From positions 4,464,001-4,528,000 of the forward strand of contig NC_017030.1 in assembly GCF_000255295.1 (NCBI RefSeq): DNA of 64,000 nt, in the 5' to 3' direction. Positions 26,415 to 34,395 of the stretch are shown here, piece after piece. The translations under genes and the position numbers were made by a program. Position 1 is the first letter of the stretch. Each line of letters opens with the position of its first letter. This stretch comes from Corallococcus coralloides DSM 2259. Its GTDB lineage: Bacteria; Myxococcota; Myxococcia; Myxococcales; Myxococcaceae. The notes under the pieces are model-generated. The model was not told the DNA's origin. It searched no databases and worked only from the letters and a program-made list of their open reading frames with translations.

Positions 26415-28444
26415 CGCGAACCTCCAGGCGTCCCCATGCCCAGGGACTCCGCCACCGCGCCTGTTTCCGCCTGCACCACCTGGATGCCCGCGCCCGCGGG
26501 CAGGCCCCGGCCAGACTTCCACGACTCCGCCTCATGCACCCCGGGCTCCAGCAGTACCAGGCTCTTGCGCGGGAGCGGCCGGCGTCCGAACAGCCGCGAC
26601 AGCAACATGCGGTGGTGCCATGCCAGCAAGGACAGTCCCACGAGCAGCGCGGGCCGGCTGTCCAGCGCCCCCAGGAGGGTGTCCGCCAGGTCCGGCGGCA
26701 GGACGGACTCCAGGTCCCGCACGCCGTGCAGGTAGTCGTCCTCCGTGAGCAGGGGCGTTTCGAAGACGCGGTCGGGCAGGTAGCCCCGGTACAGCCTCAC
26801 CAGCGCCACGTCGCGCGAGGGGTCGAAGTCCAGGGGCAGCGTGTCGAGCGGTTCCCAGCCCTGTCCCGGCAGGCGCCGTCGGATCAGCGCGGAGCCCTCG
26901 TCGGGCGACGACGGCTGGATGACATACAGCGGCAGCTCGGGCCGGTGCAGGGCGAGCGCCTGTTCCAACACGGGCATGCGCAAGAGCGTGATGTGGACGC
27001 CGGGCTTCAGCCGCCGCGCCAGCGCCTCCACCAGCGGTAGCGTGGGAGCCGCGTCCCGGAACACCTCCTGGAAGTGCGAGTCCAGCGTCTTGGGCCCGAA
27101 GCGCAGCGTGAACCGCTGCGCCAACGCGCTCATCGGCAGGGCATCCGGCACGGCCCACGGCGTGCCCCGCATCCGTCCGTGCAGCAGCTCCCGCAGGCCA
27201 TCGTCCGTGATGCCCCCGTGGTCGCCCAGCACCAGGGAGAAGGGCCGTGAGACCAGGTCCAAGAGCCCGCGCAGGGACGGGTCCTCGCCGCGCACCGGTT
27301 CGGCTTGCACGGGGGCTCGGGGCGCGGTGTTCGCCCGGGCGGGCCGGAAGGAGAAGAGGGTGGTGTCACTGCCGCGCAGGTACAGCACGGGGGAGAAGGC
27401 CTCGGCGCTCTCGCCGAACTCCGTCAGCACCGTGCTGCGCGCGTCGTGGAGGCAGCGGGCCACGTCGCCCCGGTGCCGCGTGTCGCCCACCAACGCGCGG
27501 TAGAACGCCCGCGAGCACGCGCGCGCCACGTCTGTCTTCACCGGCCACAGGTGCGCCACCACCGCGTCCGCGCCGCCCTGCGCGAGCAGCTCCGCCGCGC
27601 TCGTCAGCGCCCCCGGTTGAGCACCCTGACAGGCTTCGAGCACCACCAGGCGCAGGTCGCCGCGGAAGGCTCCCGCCAGCTCCTTCGCGAGCAGCTCCAC
27701 GGAAAGCCATGCGTCCGCGCCATCCGCATCCGTGAGTTGCAGGACCGGAGCCCCCTTCGCGTCCACGCCGCCATGACCGATGAAGTGCAGGATGTGCGGC
27801 GCGGGCTCCGAGCGGAGCCGGTCGATGACGTAGTCGCGCCGCGAACGGGCCCCCACGAGCGGCTCCATCCACTCCAGCGCTCCGGAGTCGATGGCCGGCT
27901 GGAGCATGGCGCGCAGGCGGGCCGGTGCCGCTTCATCCAGCGGCGAGACGACGAGCAGCCGCACGGCCCCGGTGACCTCGCGAGGAAGCCAGGGCTTCGT
28001 GGACTGCACCCCGCGCACGATGCACAGCTCCGGCGAGATGCCGAGGAAGTCGAGCGGCCCGGACGGTCCACAGAGCGCCTCCCACGGAAGCGCCTGGAGC
28101 TCGCGGTCCCGGGGCAGGAGCCGCACCAGCAGCGGCTTCTGGCTCGCGGTGTTGCGCAGCACGCCGCGCAGCTCGAGCAGCACCTCCTGGAGCCCCTCGC
28201 GGAAGAGCGCGGAATGCAGCGCCCGCGCCTGCTCGGCGGACTCCAGGGGCACCCCGCGCACGGCCGCGTCCCGCACCCACTCACCGAAGCGGCGGAGGGC
28301 CTCGCGAGAGTGCGCGGGGCCCAACCTGTGCGGCGCGGGCTGCTGGCCACCGCTGCCCCGCGCCGTGGCGCTGACCTCATCGCCAGCCAGCGCGAGGTCG
28401 ACCTCCAGCCAGTATCCGGGCGCCGCCGTTCCGCTCGTACTCAT
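26411..28444 (-). CDS. CHAT-domain protease with SIR2-like C-terminal region
   Basis: A 677-residue cytoplasmic protein. A small beta-rich N-terminal region is followed by a CHAT peptidase domain (about 150-370). The His is His224 in ILHFIGHGG and the Cys is Cys272 in LVVLEACQGA, both in perfect context. Residues from about 384 to 640 resemble the SIR2-like (SIR2_2) region often fused to such proteins: FSLVLGDHGGITDDGL, VALVRLYRGYLPD, ETPLLTEDDYL and the closing LLVGLSLLAWHHRMLLSRL. The usual NAD-binding GAGxS motif is not evident, so NAD hydrolysis is doubtful. It is encoded directly upstream of and coupled to the STAND-WD40 gene. By analogy with known CHAT effectors, it is probably a protease activated by that partner. 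Confidence 0.8.
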   Translation of the reverse strand: MSTSGTAAPGYWLEVDLALAGDEVSATARGSGGQQPAPHRLGPAHSREALRRFGEWVRDAAVRGVPLESAEQARALHSALFREGLQEVLLELRGVLRNTASQKPLLVRLLPRDRELQALPWEALCGPSGPLDFLGISPELCIVRGVQSTKPWLPREVTGAVRLLVVSPLDEAAPARLRAMLQPAIDSGALEWMEPLVGARSRRDYVIDRLRSEPAPHILHFIGHGGVDAKGAPVLQLTDADGADAWLSVELLAKELAGAFRGDLRLVVLEACQGAQPGALTSAAELLAQGGADAVVAHLWPVKTDVARACSRAFYRALVGDTRHRGDVARCLHDARSTVLTEFGESAEAFSPVLYLRGSDTTLFSFRPARANTAPRAPVQAEPVRGEDPSLRGLLDLVSRPFSLVLGDHGGITDDGLRELLHGRMRGTPWAVPDALPMSALAQRFTLRFGPKTLDSHFQEVFRDAAPTLPLVEALARRLKPGVHITLLRMPVLEQALALHRPELPLYVIQPSSPDEGSALIRRRLPGQGWEPLDTLPLDFDPSRDVALVRLYRGYLPDRVFETPLLTEDDYLHGVRDLESVLPPDLADTLLGALDSRPALLVGLSLLAWHHRMLLSRLFGRRPLPRKSLVLLEPGVHEAESWKSGRGLPAGAGIQVVQAETGAVAESLGMGTPGGSR

Positions 28445-28496
28445 GAGCGCCCGAGCCTACCCTGTCCTCATGTCACCCGAAGCAGGCGGCCGTGAA

Positions 28497-29672
28497 TCAA
28501 TAGAACGTGCGCCCGAGCAAGGAGGCCTCGGTGACAGCCGTCTCGCCATACACGGAGATGTACCAGGTCCCCTGGCTCGGGTAGTAGAGGGAGCAATACT
28601 CCAGGTTGCTGTCCGTGGCGCCGGAGCGGCAGGTGTAGTTCGTCAGCGTGGGCGCTCCGCCATAGCGCACGTAGAGGGTGCCATTGCCGGTGCCCTTCTG
28701 GAGCGACACGGTGAACGCGGGGATGCCCGACGGCAGGGTCAGGGAGTAGTGCTTCCAGCCGCCCTGGGTGGCGTTCACGTGCTGCAGCGTCGCCCGCGGC
28801 GCGGTGTTCAGCCGCGGGGTCATGTAGTCGATGAACCCCTTGAGGTACGCAGCCCGCTCGAAGACATCCGGCGCCGAGCAGCCCAGGTTGTAGCTGGCGA
28901 TGCCCACCAGCTTCTTGCCGGAGGGGCCGTCCACCACCAGCGGGCCCCCCACGTCCCCCGTGCAGAAGGCATTGCCCTGCGCCGAACCATCCGCCCCCAG
29001 CTGGTCGGCGGTGAGGGGTTGCCCCAGCGCCAGGGAGGCATCCGCGTTGGACATCAGCGGCACGCTCATCTTCATCAACGCGTCTGGGATTGCACTGCCC
29101 GGGGTCGTCTGTCCCCAGCCCGAGAGCGTGGCGATGACACCCGGAGCGGTGTAGCCGGCGGAGACGTCCGCCGCCGTCGCCACCGGCAGGGCCGCCACCG
29201 TGGTGCCATTGAGCGTCAGCGGGGTCATCAACCGCAGGAGCGCCGCGTCGTTGCCCTGCGTCGCATCCCACGAGCCAAGGAGGGGAATGATGTCCAGCAG
29301 CGTGCTCACCTGTCCCGTGCTGTTCATCGACGACAGGCTGGTGCCGCCCGCCACGACACGCAGGGTGCTGGGATGCGGAGGCATCACGGTGCCGGTCCCC
29401 AGCACGCACTGGCGTGAGGTGAGGACCCAGTGCGTGTTGATGATGGTGCCGCCACATAGGTGGTTCCCGGACATGTCCTGGAGGGACACCATCCAGGGGA
29501 ACTCACCGGCGGCGGCGGGCGTGGCCCCCAGGAGCGGCCGAGCGGCCTGAGCCACGGAGGGCGGATCGCCGACCGCTTCGGGGCCACAGCCAGCGCCCAG
29601 GGACAGGAAGCCCAGCGCGAGGGTGGCACGCAGGGAAGGGGACCACGGGAAGGACGAGTGGGGAGAGGTCAT
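28497..29672 (-). CDS. Trypsin-fold (S1) lipoprotein, catalytically dead, with C-terminal PPC-like domain
   Basis: A 391-residue exported protein; LGFLSLGAGCGPE is a lipoprotein signal. The S1 fold is clear (CGGTIINTHWVLTSRQCV, GNDAALLRL, LSGWGQT, CTGDVGGPLVV). The catalytic His of TAAHC is Gln (Q88), and the catalytic Ser of GDSGGP is Val (V241). Only the Asp remains, so it is a pseudoprotease. After residue 280 comes a beta-sandwich like the bacterial pre-peptidase C-terminal domain, with SLQKGTGNGTLYVRYG and GTWYISVYG. It may bind a ligand or inhibit a protease. It lies 52 bases upstream of the CHAT gene on the same strand, though its export suggests it is not part of that cytoplasmic system. 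Confidence 0.82.
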   Translation of the reverse strand: MTSPHSSFPWSPSLRATLALGFLSLGAGCGPEAVGDPPSVAQAARPLLGATPAAAGEFPWMVSLQDMSGNHLCGGTIINTHWVLTSRQCVLGTGTVMPPHPSTLRVVAGGTSLSSMNSTGQVSTLLDIIPLLGSWDATQGNDAALLRLMTPLTLNGTTVAALPVATAADVSAGYTAPGVIATLSGWGQTTPGSAIPDALMKMSVPLMSNADASLALGQPLTADQLGADGSAQGNAFCTGDVGGPLVVDGPSGKKLVGIASYNLGCSAPDVFERAAYLKGFIDYMTPRLNTAPRATLQHVNATQGGWKHYSLTLPSGIPAFTVSLQKGTGNGTLYVRYGGAPTLTNYTCRSGATDSNLEYCSLYYPSQGTWYISVYGETAVTEASLLGRTFY

Positions 29673-29745
29673 GCGGCCACTCTACGGTTCGTCCCTGGGA
29701 TGCGATCAGGCCTGTTTCACCGCCGGAACTGGGAGTGTGGCCGTC

Positions 29746-30680
29746 ATGGACGCGAAGGCATATCGCTGGCTCGTCAATGAGTTGGACAAGTGGCGGGTCC
29801 CCGTCGACGTGCTGGAACTCAGCAAGCGCGGACCCGAGGTGTTCGACGCACTGGTGGAGATCCTCGAACAGGGCCAGCTCTCCATCCGGCAGCGAAAGAA
29901 CGCGCTCTGGGGGCTGAGCGACCTGTGCATGAAACGGGGGCCGTGCTGGAGCGGAACACCGTTCTGGAGAGGCTCGCGAAGACCCTCGTCGTCGGCGACG
30001 AGCAGGAGTTGCGTGAGGTGGCGGCCCAGGTGCTGGTGCACCAGCTCGTGCGGCAGGAGGACCACGCAGGCCTGCGGCAGCTGTTGAGCGCCGAGGAGCT
30101 GAAGTCGCTGTTGGAGCGCGCCCAGGCGTTGGGGTTGAGCGACGAGGTCCGTGACCGCGTCTGGCTTTTCTTCAAGCGCGCCACCGCGCGGCGGCGCTTC
30201 TATATCCGCCGCGTCTATGACGCAGACGGGGTGGTCCTCGAAGACATCCGCCGGGCGGCCTTCGAGCCCGTGTTCGCGTCGTTCCGCGCGCTCCTGGGCG
30301 ACGAGATCTACGCGCTTGCGCAGGCGAAGCAGGACGCAGGCCAGGCCGAAATGCTTCGAGGGCTCATCGCTCCGGACTCGGGCTGGGACGTGTTCGCGGC
30401 CGAGGTCGACATGCGCGTGGTCGGCTTCATCGCGGTGAAGGTCGACCCGGAGACGCTCATCGGAGAGATCGGCCTGAACGCGGTCCATCCCGCTCACGCC
30501 GGACATGGGGTCGGGACGTCGCTCTACGAATTCGCGCTCGGCCACATGAAGCGCGCGGGCGCCAGGGTCGCCACCGTGGCGACCGGAGGCGATGCGAGTC
30601 ACGCACCCGCGCGGCGCGCCTACGAGAAGGCTGGCTTCCATGCCGCCATCCCCAGCGTGTGGCTTTGTCGCCTGCTGTAG
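29746..30680 (+). pseudogene. HEAT-like/GNAT-domain protein, broken by a frameshift
   Basis: Two overlapping frames together make one sensible protein. The first frame (from ATG 29746) encodes AKAYRWLVNELDKWRVPVDV and a HEAT-like helix pair up to GLSDLCMKRG. The second frame continues the same kind of helices (NTVLERLAKTLVVGDEQELR) and then a complete GNAT acetyltransferase domain with GLNAVHPAHAGHGVGTSLYE and ARRAYEKAGF. The join is at a run of five G at 29936-29940; adding one G restores a continuous reading MKRG-AVLERNTVLER. It is either a real inactivating deletion or a homopolymer base-call error. Without the fix, the GNAT half would need an internal start, and none with a good ribosome site is evident. 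Confidence 0.75.
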
Positions 30681-30711
30681 GCCTCGCCCCCTCACCGCCG
30701 CGGGACTGGCG

Positions 30712-30740
30712 CCCGGATATATCAGTCTGATATATCCGGG
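30712..30740. promoter_or_regulatory. 29-bp perfect palindromic operator upstream of padR-type gene
   Basis: The half-site CCCGGATATATCAG is mirrored exactly around T30726. It is AT-rich in its core (two copies of ATATATC/GATATAT) within otherwise high-GC DNA. It ends 14 bases before the PadR start codon, where it would cover the promoter. It is almost certainly the autoregulatory site of the PadR protein. Confidence 0.85.
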
Positions 30741-30754
30741 TGGAGGAGGCAGTC

Positions 30755-31342
30755 ATGGCGAGGGAGAGCACCTGTCGGTTCGCCATCCTGGGGATGCTGT
30801 GCCGGGAGCCGATGAGTGGGTACGACCTGCGGAGCGCCATCGAGCGGTCGGTGGGGCACTTCTGGCAGGAGAGCTACGGCAACCTGTACCCGACGTTGGA
30901 GCGGATGGCGGAGGAGCGGCTGGTAGAGCTCGAGCCGGAGGAGCGCACGCAGGGCGGACGGATCCGGAAGGTGTACCGGGTGACGGAGGCGGGGCGGACG
31001 GCGCTCGCGGAATGGCTGCGGCGGCCGGTGCTCCCCCACGTCGAGCGCAACGAGCTTTTGCTCAAGCTCTTCTTCGGGGCCCAGGTGGGGCCCGAGGACT
31101 CCCTGGCGCAGGTGGAGCGCAGCCGCGCCGAAGCAGAGGGGCTGCTGGCGGCGCTGCGCCTCATTGACGAGAACGTCAGCCAGGCCCGGAGCGGCGACCC
31201 GGAGTTCGCCTACCAGCATCTGTCGATTCGCGCGGGGCTGCTCGGGCTGGAGGCGCACCTGCGCTGGTGTGACGAGGCGCGCGAGGCGCTTCAGCGGGTG
31301 AAGCGGACGGCGGGTTCGACGAAGAAGAAGGGCGCGCGATGA
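30755..31342 (+). CDS. PadR-family transcriptional regulator
   Basis: A 195-residue protein. The winged helix (AILGMLCREPMSGYDLRSAI, NLYPTLERMAEERLVE, KVYRVTEAGRTALAEWL) is the PadR signature. The C-terminal helical half is of the PF10400 dimerisation type (AEGLLAALRLIDENV, HLSIRAGLLGLEAHLRWCDEA). These regulators usually repress an adjacent transporter or enzyme operon and themselves. The start is the ATG at 30755 after GGAGGAG. The stop overlaps the start of the Lnt-like gene (ATGA), so both are in one operon governed by the 29-bp palindrome. Confidence 0.9.
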   Translation: MARESTCRFAILGMLCREPMSGYDLRSAIERSVGHFWQESYGNLYPTLERMAEERLVELEPEERTQGGRIRKVYRVTEAGRTALAEWLRRPVLPHVERNELLLKLFFGAQVGPEDSLAQVERSRAEAEGLLAALRLIDENVSQARSGDPEFAYQHLSIRAGLLGLEAHLRWCDEAREALQRVKRTAGSTKKKGAR

Positions 31343-32901
31343 GCGCTCATCCGGACGAAGGAGCGCGGCGTCTGCCCACGCTCATGCCGTGGCTCGCCCT
31401 GGGTGTCGGGGCCGCGCTGGTGCTGTTGCTGAACACGGAGTGGGCGGTGCTGCCCGGCTGGCTGATGGGCGCCCTGTTCCTCTTCTTCTCCCGGCGGCAG
31501 CGTCCCGCGGTGGGCTTCGTGGGGCTCCTGGTGGCCAACACCGTCGCCGCGGGCGTGGCGAACCTGGGGGTGTTCCCGGGCTCCGCCGCGAGCGCCTTCG
31601 GCATGGCCCTGGGAGGCGCGGTGGTCGTCGCGGGGCTGTACCTGGCGGACCGGCTCGTCGTGGGGCCGCGCGGCTCGTTCGTGGGGACGCTCTTCCTGCC
31701 GGCGGCGACGACGGGGCTGGAGCTCTTCAGCAGCCTGGGCAACCCGTTCGGCACGTGGGGCGTGCTGGCCTACACGCAGGCCCGGGTGCCGGTGCTGGTG
31801 CAATGGGTGTCGGTGACGGGGCTGTGGGGCCTGACGTTCATCCTGGTGTGGTTCGCCACCGTGGCCAACTGGGCGTTCGAGCACCGCGACACGGGGCGCC
31901 GAGTCCTGCCCGGGCTGGCGGTGTACGCGGCGGTGTTGGTGGCCATCCTCGGCTTCGGCGCGCTGAGGCTCGCGGGGGCGGGGAGGGTGAGCGAGCCCGT
32001 CCGGGTGGCGGGCATCACCGTGGCGGGGGATGTGGCCACGGGCCGCGAGGCAGGGCTGTCCCGGCTGATGAAGGGCGAGGCCTTCGCCGATGAGGACTGG
32101 CGCACCTTCGCCGAGGCCTCGCGCGCGGTGAACGAGGAGCTGCTGCGTCTGTCGGAGCAGGAGGCCGCGAAGGGGGCGAAGCTCCTCCTCTGGTCCGAGG
32201 GCAACGCGGTGGTGCTGGCCACGGAGCTGGAGGCGCTCATCGCGCGGGGGAGCACGCTGGCGCGCGAGCGGGGCGTGTGGCTGGGCATGTCGGTGGCGAG
32301 CATGACGCCCGAGGCGGAGCGGATGCTGCGCAACGAGCTCATCCTGGTGGGGCCGGATGGCGCGGTGGCCTGGCGCTACGTGAAGTCCCGGCCGGTGCCG
32401 GGCTGGGAGGCGGAGCACTCCATCCCGGGCAGCGCGGAGCCGGCGGTGAGCCAGGCCCCCGGCGTGGGAGTCCTGGGCGGCGCCATCTGCTTCGACGGCG
32501 ACTTCCCCGCGGTGTTCGCCAGCACCGCGGAGCGAGGGCTCGAACTGCTCCTGCTGCCGTCGAGCGACTGGAAGGGCATCAGTCCGCTGCACACGCGGCA
32601 GGCGGTGTTCCGCGCGGTGGAGCAGGGCTTCAGCATGGTGCGGCAGGTGAACCAGGGGCTGTCGGTGGCGGTGGACGGCTACGGGCGCGTGTATGGCGAA
32701 CTGGACCACTTCACGGCGGAGGAGCGCGTGCTGCGCGCGGAGCTGCCGGTGGGCCGGGTGCCCACGCTCTACGCACGCATTGGAGACTCAATGGGGCTGC
32801 TCTGTGGGCTGCTCGCATTGGGCTGGGTGCTCCAGGCCTCCATCCGCGGACTCGTCGCTCGGCGGCTGAATTTCAGCTCAACGCGGTTGAACTCTCTCTG
32901 A
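31339..32901 (+). CDS. Apolipoprotein N-acyltransferase-like membrane nitrilase
   Basis: A 520-residue protein. An N-terminal membrane part of about six helices occupies residues 12-215. A nitrilase-fold domain follows, then a final membrane helix (GLLCGLLALGWVLQASI). The nitrilase triad is present: Glu in LLLWSEGNAV, Lys in RYVKSRPVPGWE and Cys in GGAICFDGDFP, with a following SSDW. This is the architecture of Lnt, which adds the third acyl chain to lipoproteins in the periplasmic leaflet. Sequence outside the catalytic motifs looks diverged, and control by a PadR repressor is unusual for a housekeeping lnt. It is therefore likely a specialised paralogue. Confidence 0.82.
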   Translation: MSAHPDEGARRLPTLMPWLALGVGAALVLLLNTEWAVLPGWLMGALFLFFSRRQRPAVGFVGLLVANTVAAGVANLGVFPGSAASAFGMALGGAVVVAGLYLADRLVVGPRGSFVGTLFLPAATTGLELFSSLGNPFGTWGVLAYTQARVPVLVQWVSVTGLWGLTFILVWFATVANWAFEHRDTGRRVLPGLAVYAAVLVAILGFGALRLAGAGRVSEPVRVAGITVAGDVATGREAGLSRLMKGEAFADEDWRTFAEASRAVNEELLRLSEQEAAKGAKLLLWSEGNAVVLATELEALIARGSTLARERGVWLGMSVASMTPEAERMLRNELILVGPDGAVAWRYVKSRPVPGWEAEHSIPGSAEPAVSQAPGVGVLGGAICFDGDFPAVFASTAERGLELLLLPSSDWKGISPLHTRQAVFRAVEQGFSMVRQVNQGLSVAVDGYGRVYGELDHFTAEERVLRAELPVGRVPTLYARIGDSMGLLCGLLALGWVLQASIRGLVARRLNFSSTRLNSL

Positions 32902-33021
32902 AAGGAGGAATTCGCAGTTTTCTCTGCATTGTTTTTCGTCTCGTCTGCTCATTCCAATCAAGCCGGCCAGTCCGGCCCAATGCCTGTCCACCCAGTCCAC
33001 ACAACGTCTCACACTGATCCC

Positions 33022-33525
33022 ATGAACCGTACCTTCCTTGCCGCAACGCTCGCGCTGTTCCCCCTGATGTTTGCCTGCCAGCCGGAAATCGATGCCCAGA
33101 ATCCGGAGGCGCCCAGCGCGCTGGAGCAGAAGAGCGGCACTCCCGTCGACACCCACAGCGACGCGCTGGCCGGGACGCCCTTCGTCACCCTGGAGGCGGT
33201 CGAAACCGCGCGGTATGAAGACACCTATTATGTCCACGTGGAGACGGCCTACTACGCCACCTTCTGGGCCGACCGCGCCCGCAGCATTCCCGTCAATCTG
33301 AGCTCAGCCATCCAGCTGAACTACCGCTCCACGTTCTATAACTACAAGTACAACCAGTCGACGGTGAGCAACCTCAGCACCACCCTGCAGGCTGGCGGTC
33401 ACAGCTATTACATTGGGACTGGCATCTATGAGTGCGACTACGATGCGAATGGCAACATCGACCACCGCTGCGATGAGACCTACCTGACCCTCCGGACTGG
33501 CGTTGGCTATGACGGGAGCTGGTAG
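33022..33525 (+). CDS. Secreted lipoprotein of unknown function
   Basis: A 167-residue protein with a lipoprotein signal (MNRTFLAATLALFPLMFACQ). The mature part begins with a Pro/Glu-rich linker. It then has a Tyr-rich beta domain (YEDTYYVHVETAYYATFW, LNYRSTFYNYKYNQ) with two Cys late in the chain (YECDYD, DHRCDE) that could form a disulfide. No family recognised. It lies 120 bases after the Lnt-like gene and has its own likely promoter in a locally AT-rich stretch (32900-32950). It converges with the next gene, and a perfect 14-base palindrome CGCATGGCCATGCG lies between them at 33551-33564. Confidence 0.7.
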   Translation: MNRTFLAATLALFPLMFACQPEIDAQNPEAPSALEQKSGTPVDTHSDALAGTPFVTLEAVETARYEDTYYVHVETAYYATFWADRARSIPVNLSSAIQLNYRSTFYNYKYNQSTVSNLSTTLQAGGHSYYIGTGIYECDYDANGNIDHRCDETYLTLRTGVGYDGSW

Positions 33526-33593
33526 GTCCTGACGAAGCAGGCGTTGGCCTCGCATGGCCATGCGCGAATCGGAGACGCGGTTGGGCGGGTCGC

Positions 33594-34340
33594 TCAGCCG
33601 CGTGCTTCGGTGAAGACCGGTTCGTTCCGCCGGATGCGTTCGAAGAGTTCGCCGTGGTCGATTTCGCCGAGCTCGATGTTCCAGAGGCCGGGCACCAGGA
33701 AGGCGGAGGCCCACAATGCGGCCTCCTCGCCGGAGCGCCCGTTCTCGAAGCGATGCTCCGTGCGGAGCTCTCCGTAGCACGCGACCTCGTGATCATTCTC
33801 ATCCAGGAAGCGCGTCTCCAGGTTGCCCGCCACGATGAGACTCTCATCGTTGTAGACGCCCTGGATGACGTCCCGGACCACCAGGTCGCCCAGGACCAGG
33901 AAGTTCCCCGACGTCCGCAGCCCGTGTGCGACACAGCGGCCCAGGACCACGATGGTCGAATCCGGCCCGCAGTCGTCCAGGAATCCATCGACCTCCAGGT
34001 CGCCCAGCACGAGGAGGGGACAGGTGACGAGCAGCGAGCCGGGGGCCTTCGCGTTGCCCGTCACGACCGTCGCCTTGGACAGTGAAGCCTCCAGTACGGC
34101 GTCCACGGGCTCGAGGAGCTCGCGCATCACCACGGCGGCCAGGCCGACATGCGACACGGGCCCGGGACACAGCGCCTTCGCGAGCGCGGCGGGCTGAAGG
34201 GGCCCGTCCTTGGGGAACGCCCTCTCCAGGGTCGTGACCCGGGGCGTGCCCTGATGGGAGAGCGCATCCCGGAGGGCCCCTTCCAGTCGGGCGAGCGTGG
34301 CCTCCGCGCGCGGAAGGAAGTCGTTCTTGGAAAGGAGCAT
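33594..34340 (-). CDS. Beta-helix-like cytoplasmic protein (polymer-forming/bactofilin-like repeats)
   Basis: A 248-residue protein without signal peptide. The centre has short repeated beta rungs of bactofilin or left-handed-helix flavour: LLVTCPLLVLGDLEVDGFL, TIVVLGRCVAHGL, FLVLGDLVVRDVI and SLIVAGNLETRFL, each about 18-20 residues with a hydrophobic-x-G pattern. The N-terminal 80 residues are helical. I do not recognise a named family. Its length and lack of a catalytic signature suggest a structural or binding role. Confidence 0.7.
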   Translation of the reverse strand: MLLSKNDFLPRAEATLARLEGALRDALSHQGTPRVTTLERAFPKDGPLQPAALAKALCPGPVSHVGLAAVVMRELLEPVDAVLEASLSKATVVTGNAKAPGSLLVTCPLLVLGDLEVDGFLDDCGPDSTIVVLGRCVAHGLRTSGNFLVLGDLVVRDVIQGVYNDESLIVAGNLETRFLDENDHEVACYGELRTEHRFENGRSGEEAALWASAFLVPGLWNIELGEIDHGELFERIRRNEPVFTEARG

Positions 34341-34395
34341 GGGCGCATCCTATCCAGTCCTCGACCTGTCCAGCCCTGACCTTCGCCAGGTGCGG

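Noticed and set aside
28497-29672. Active trypsin-like protease as an effector of the CHAT-STAND system
   Set aside because: It has lost His and Ser and carries an export signal, so it is neither active nor in the same compartment.
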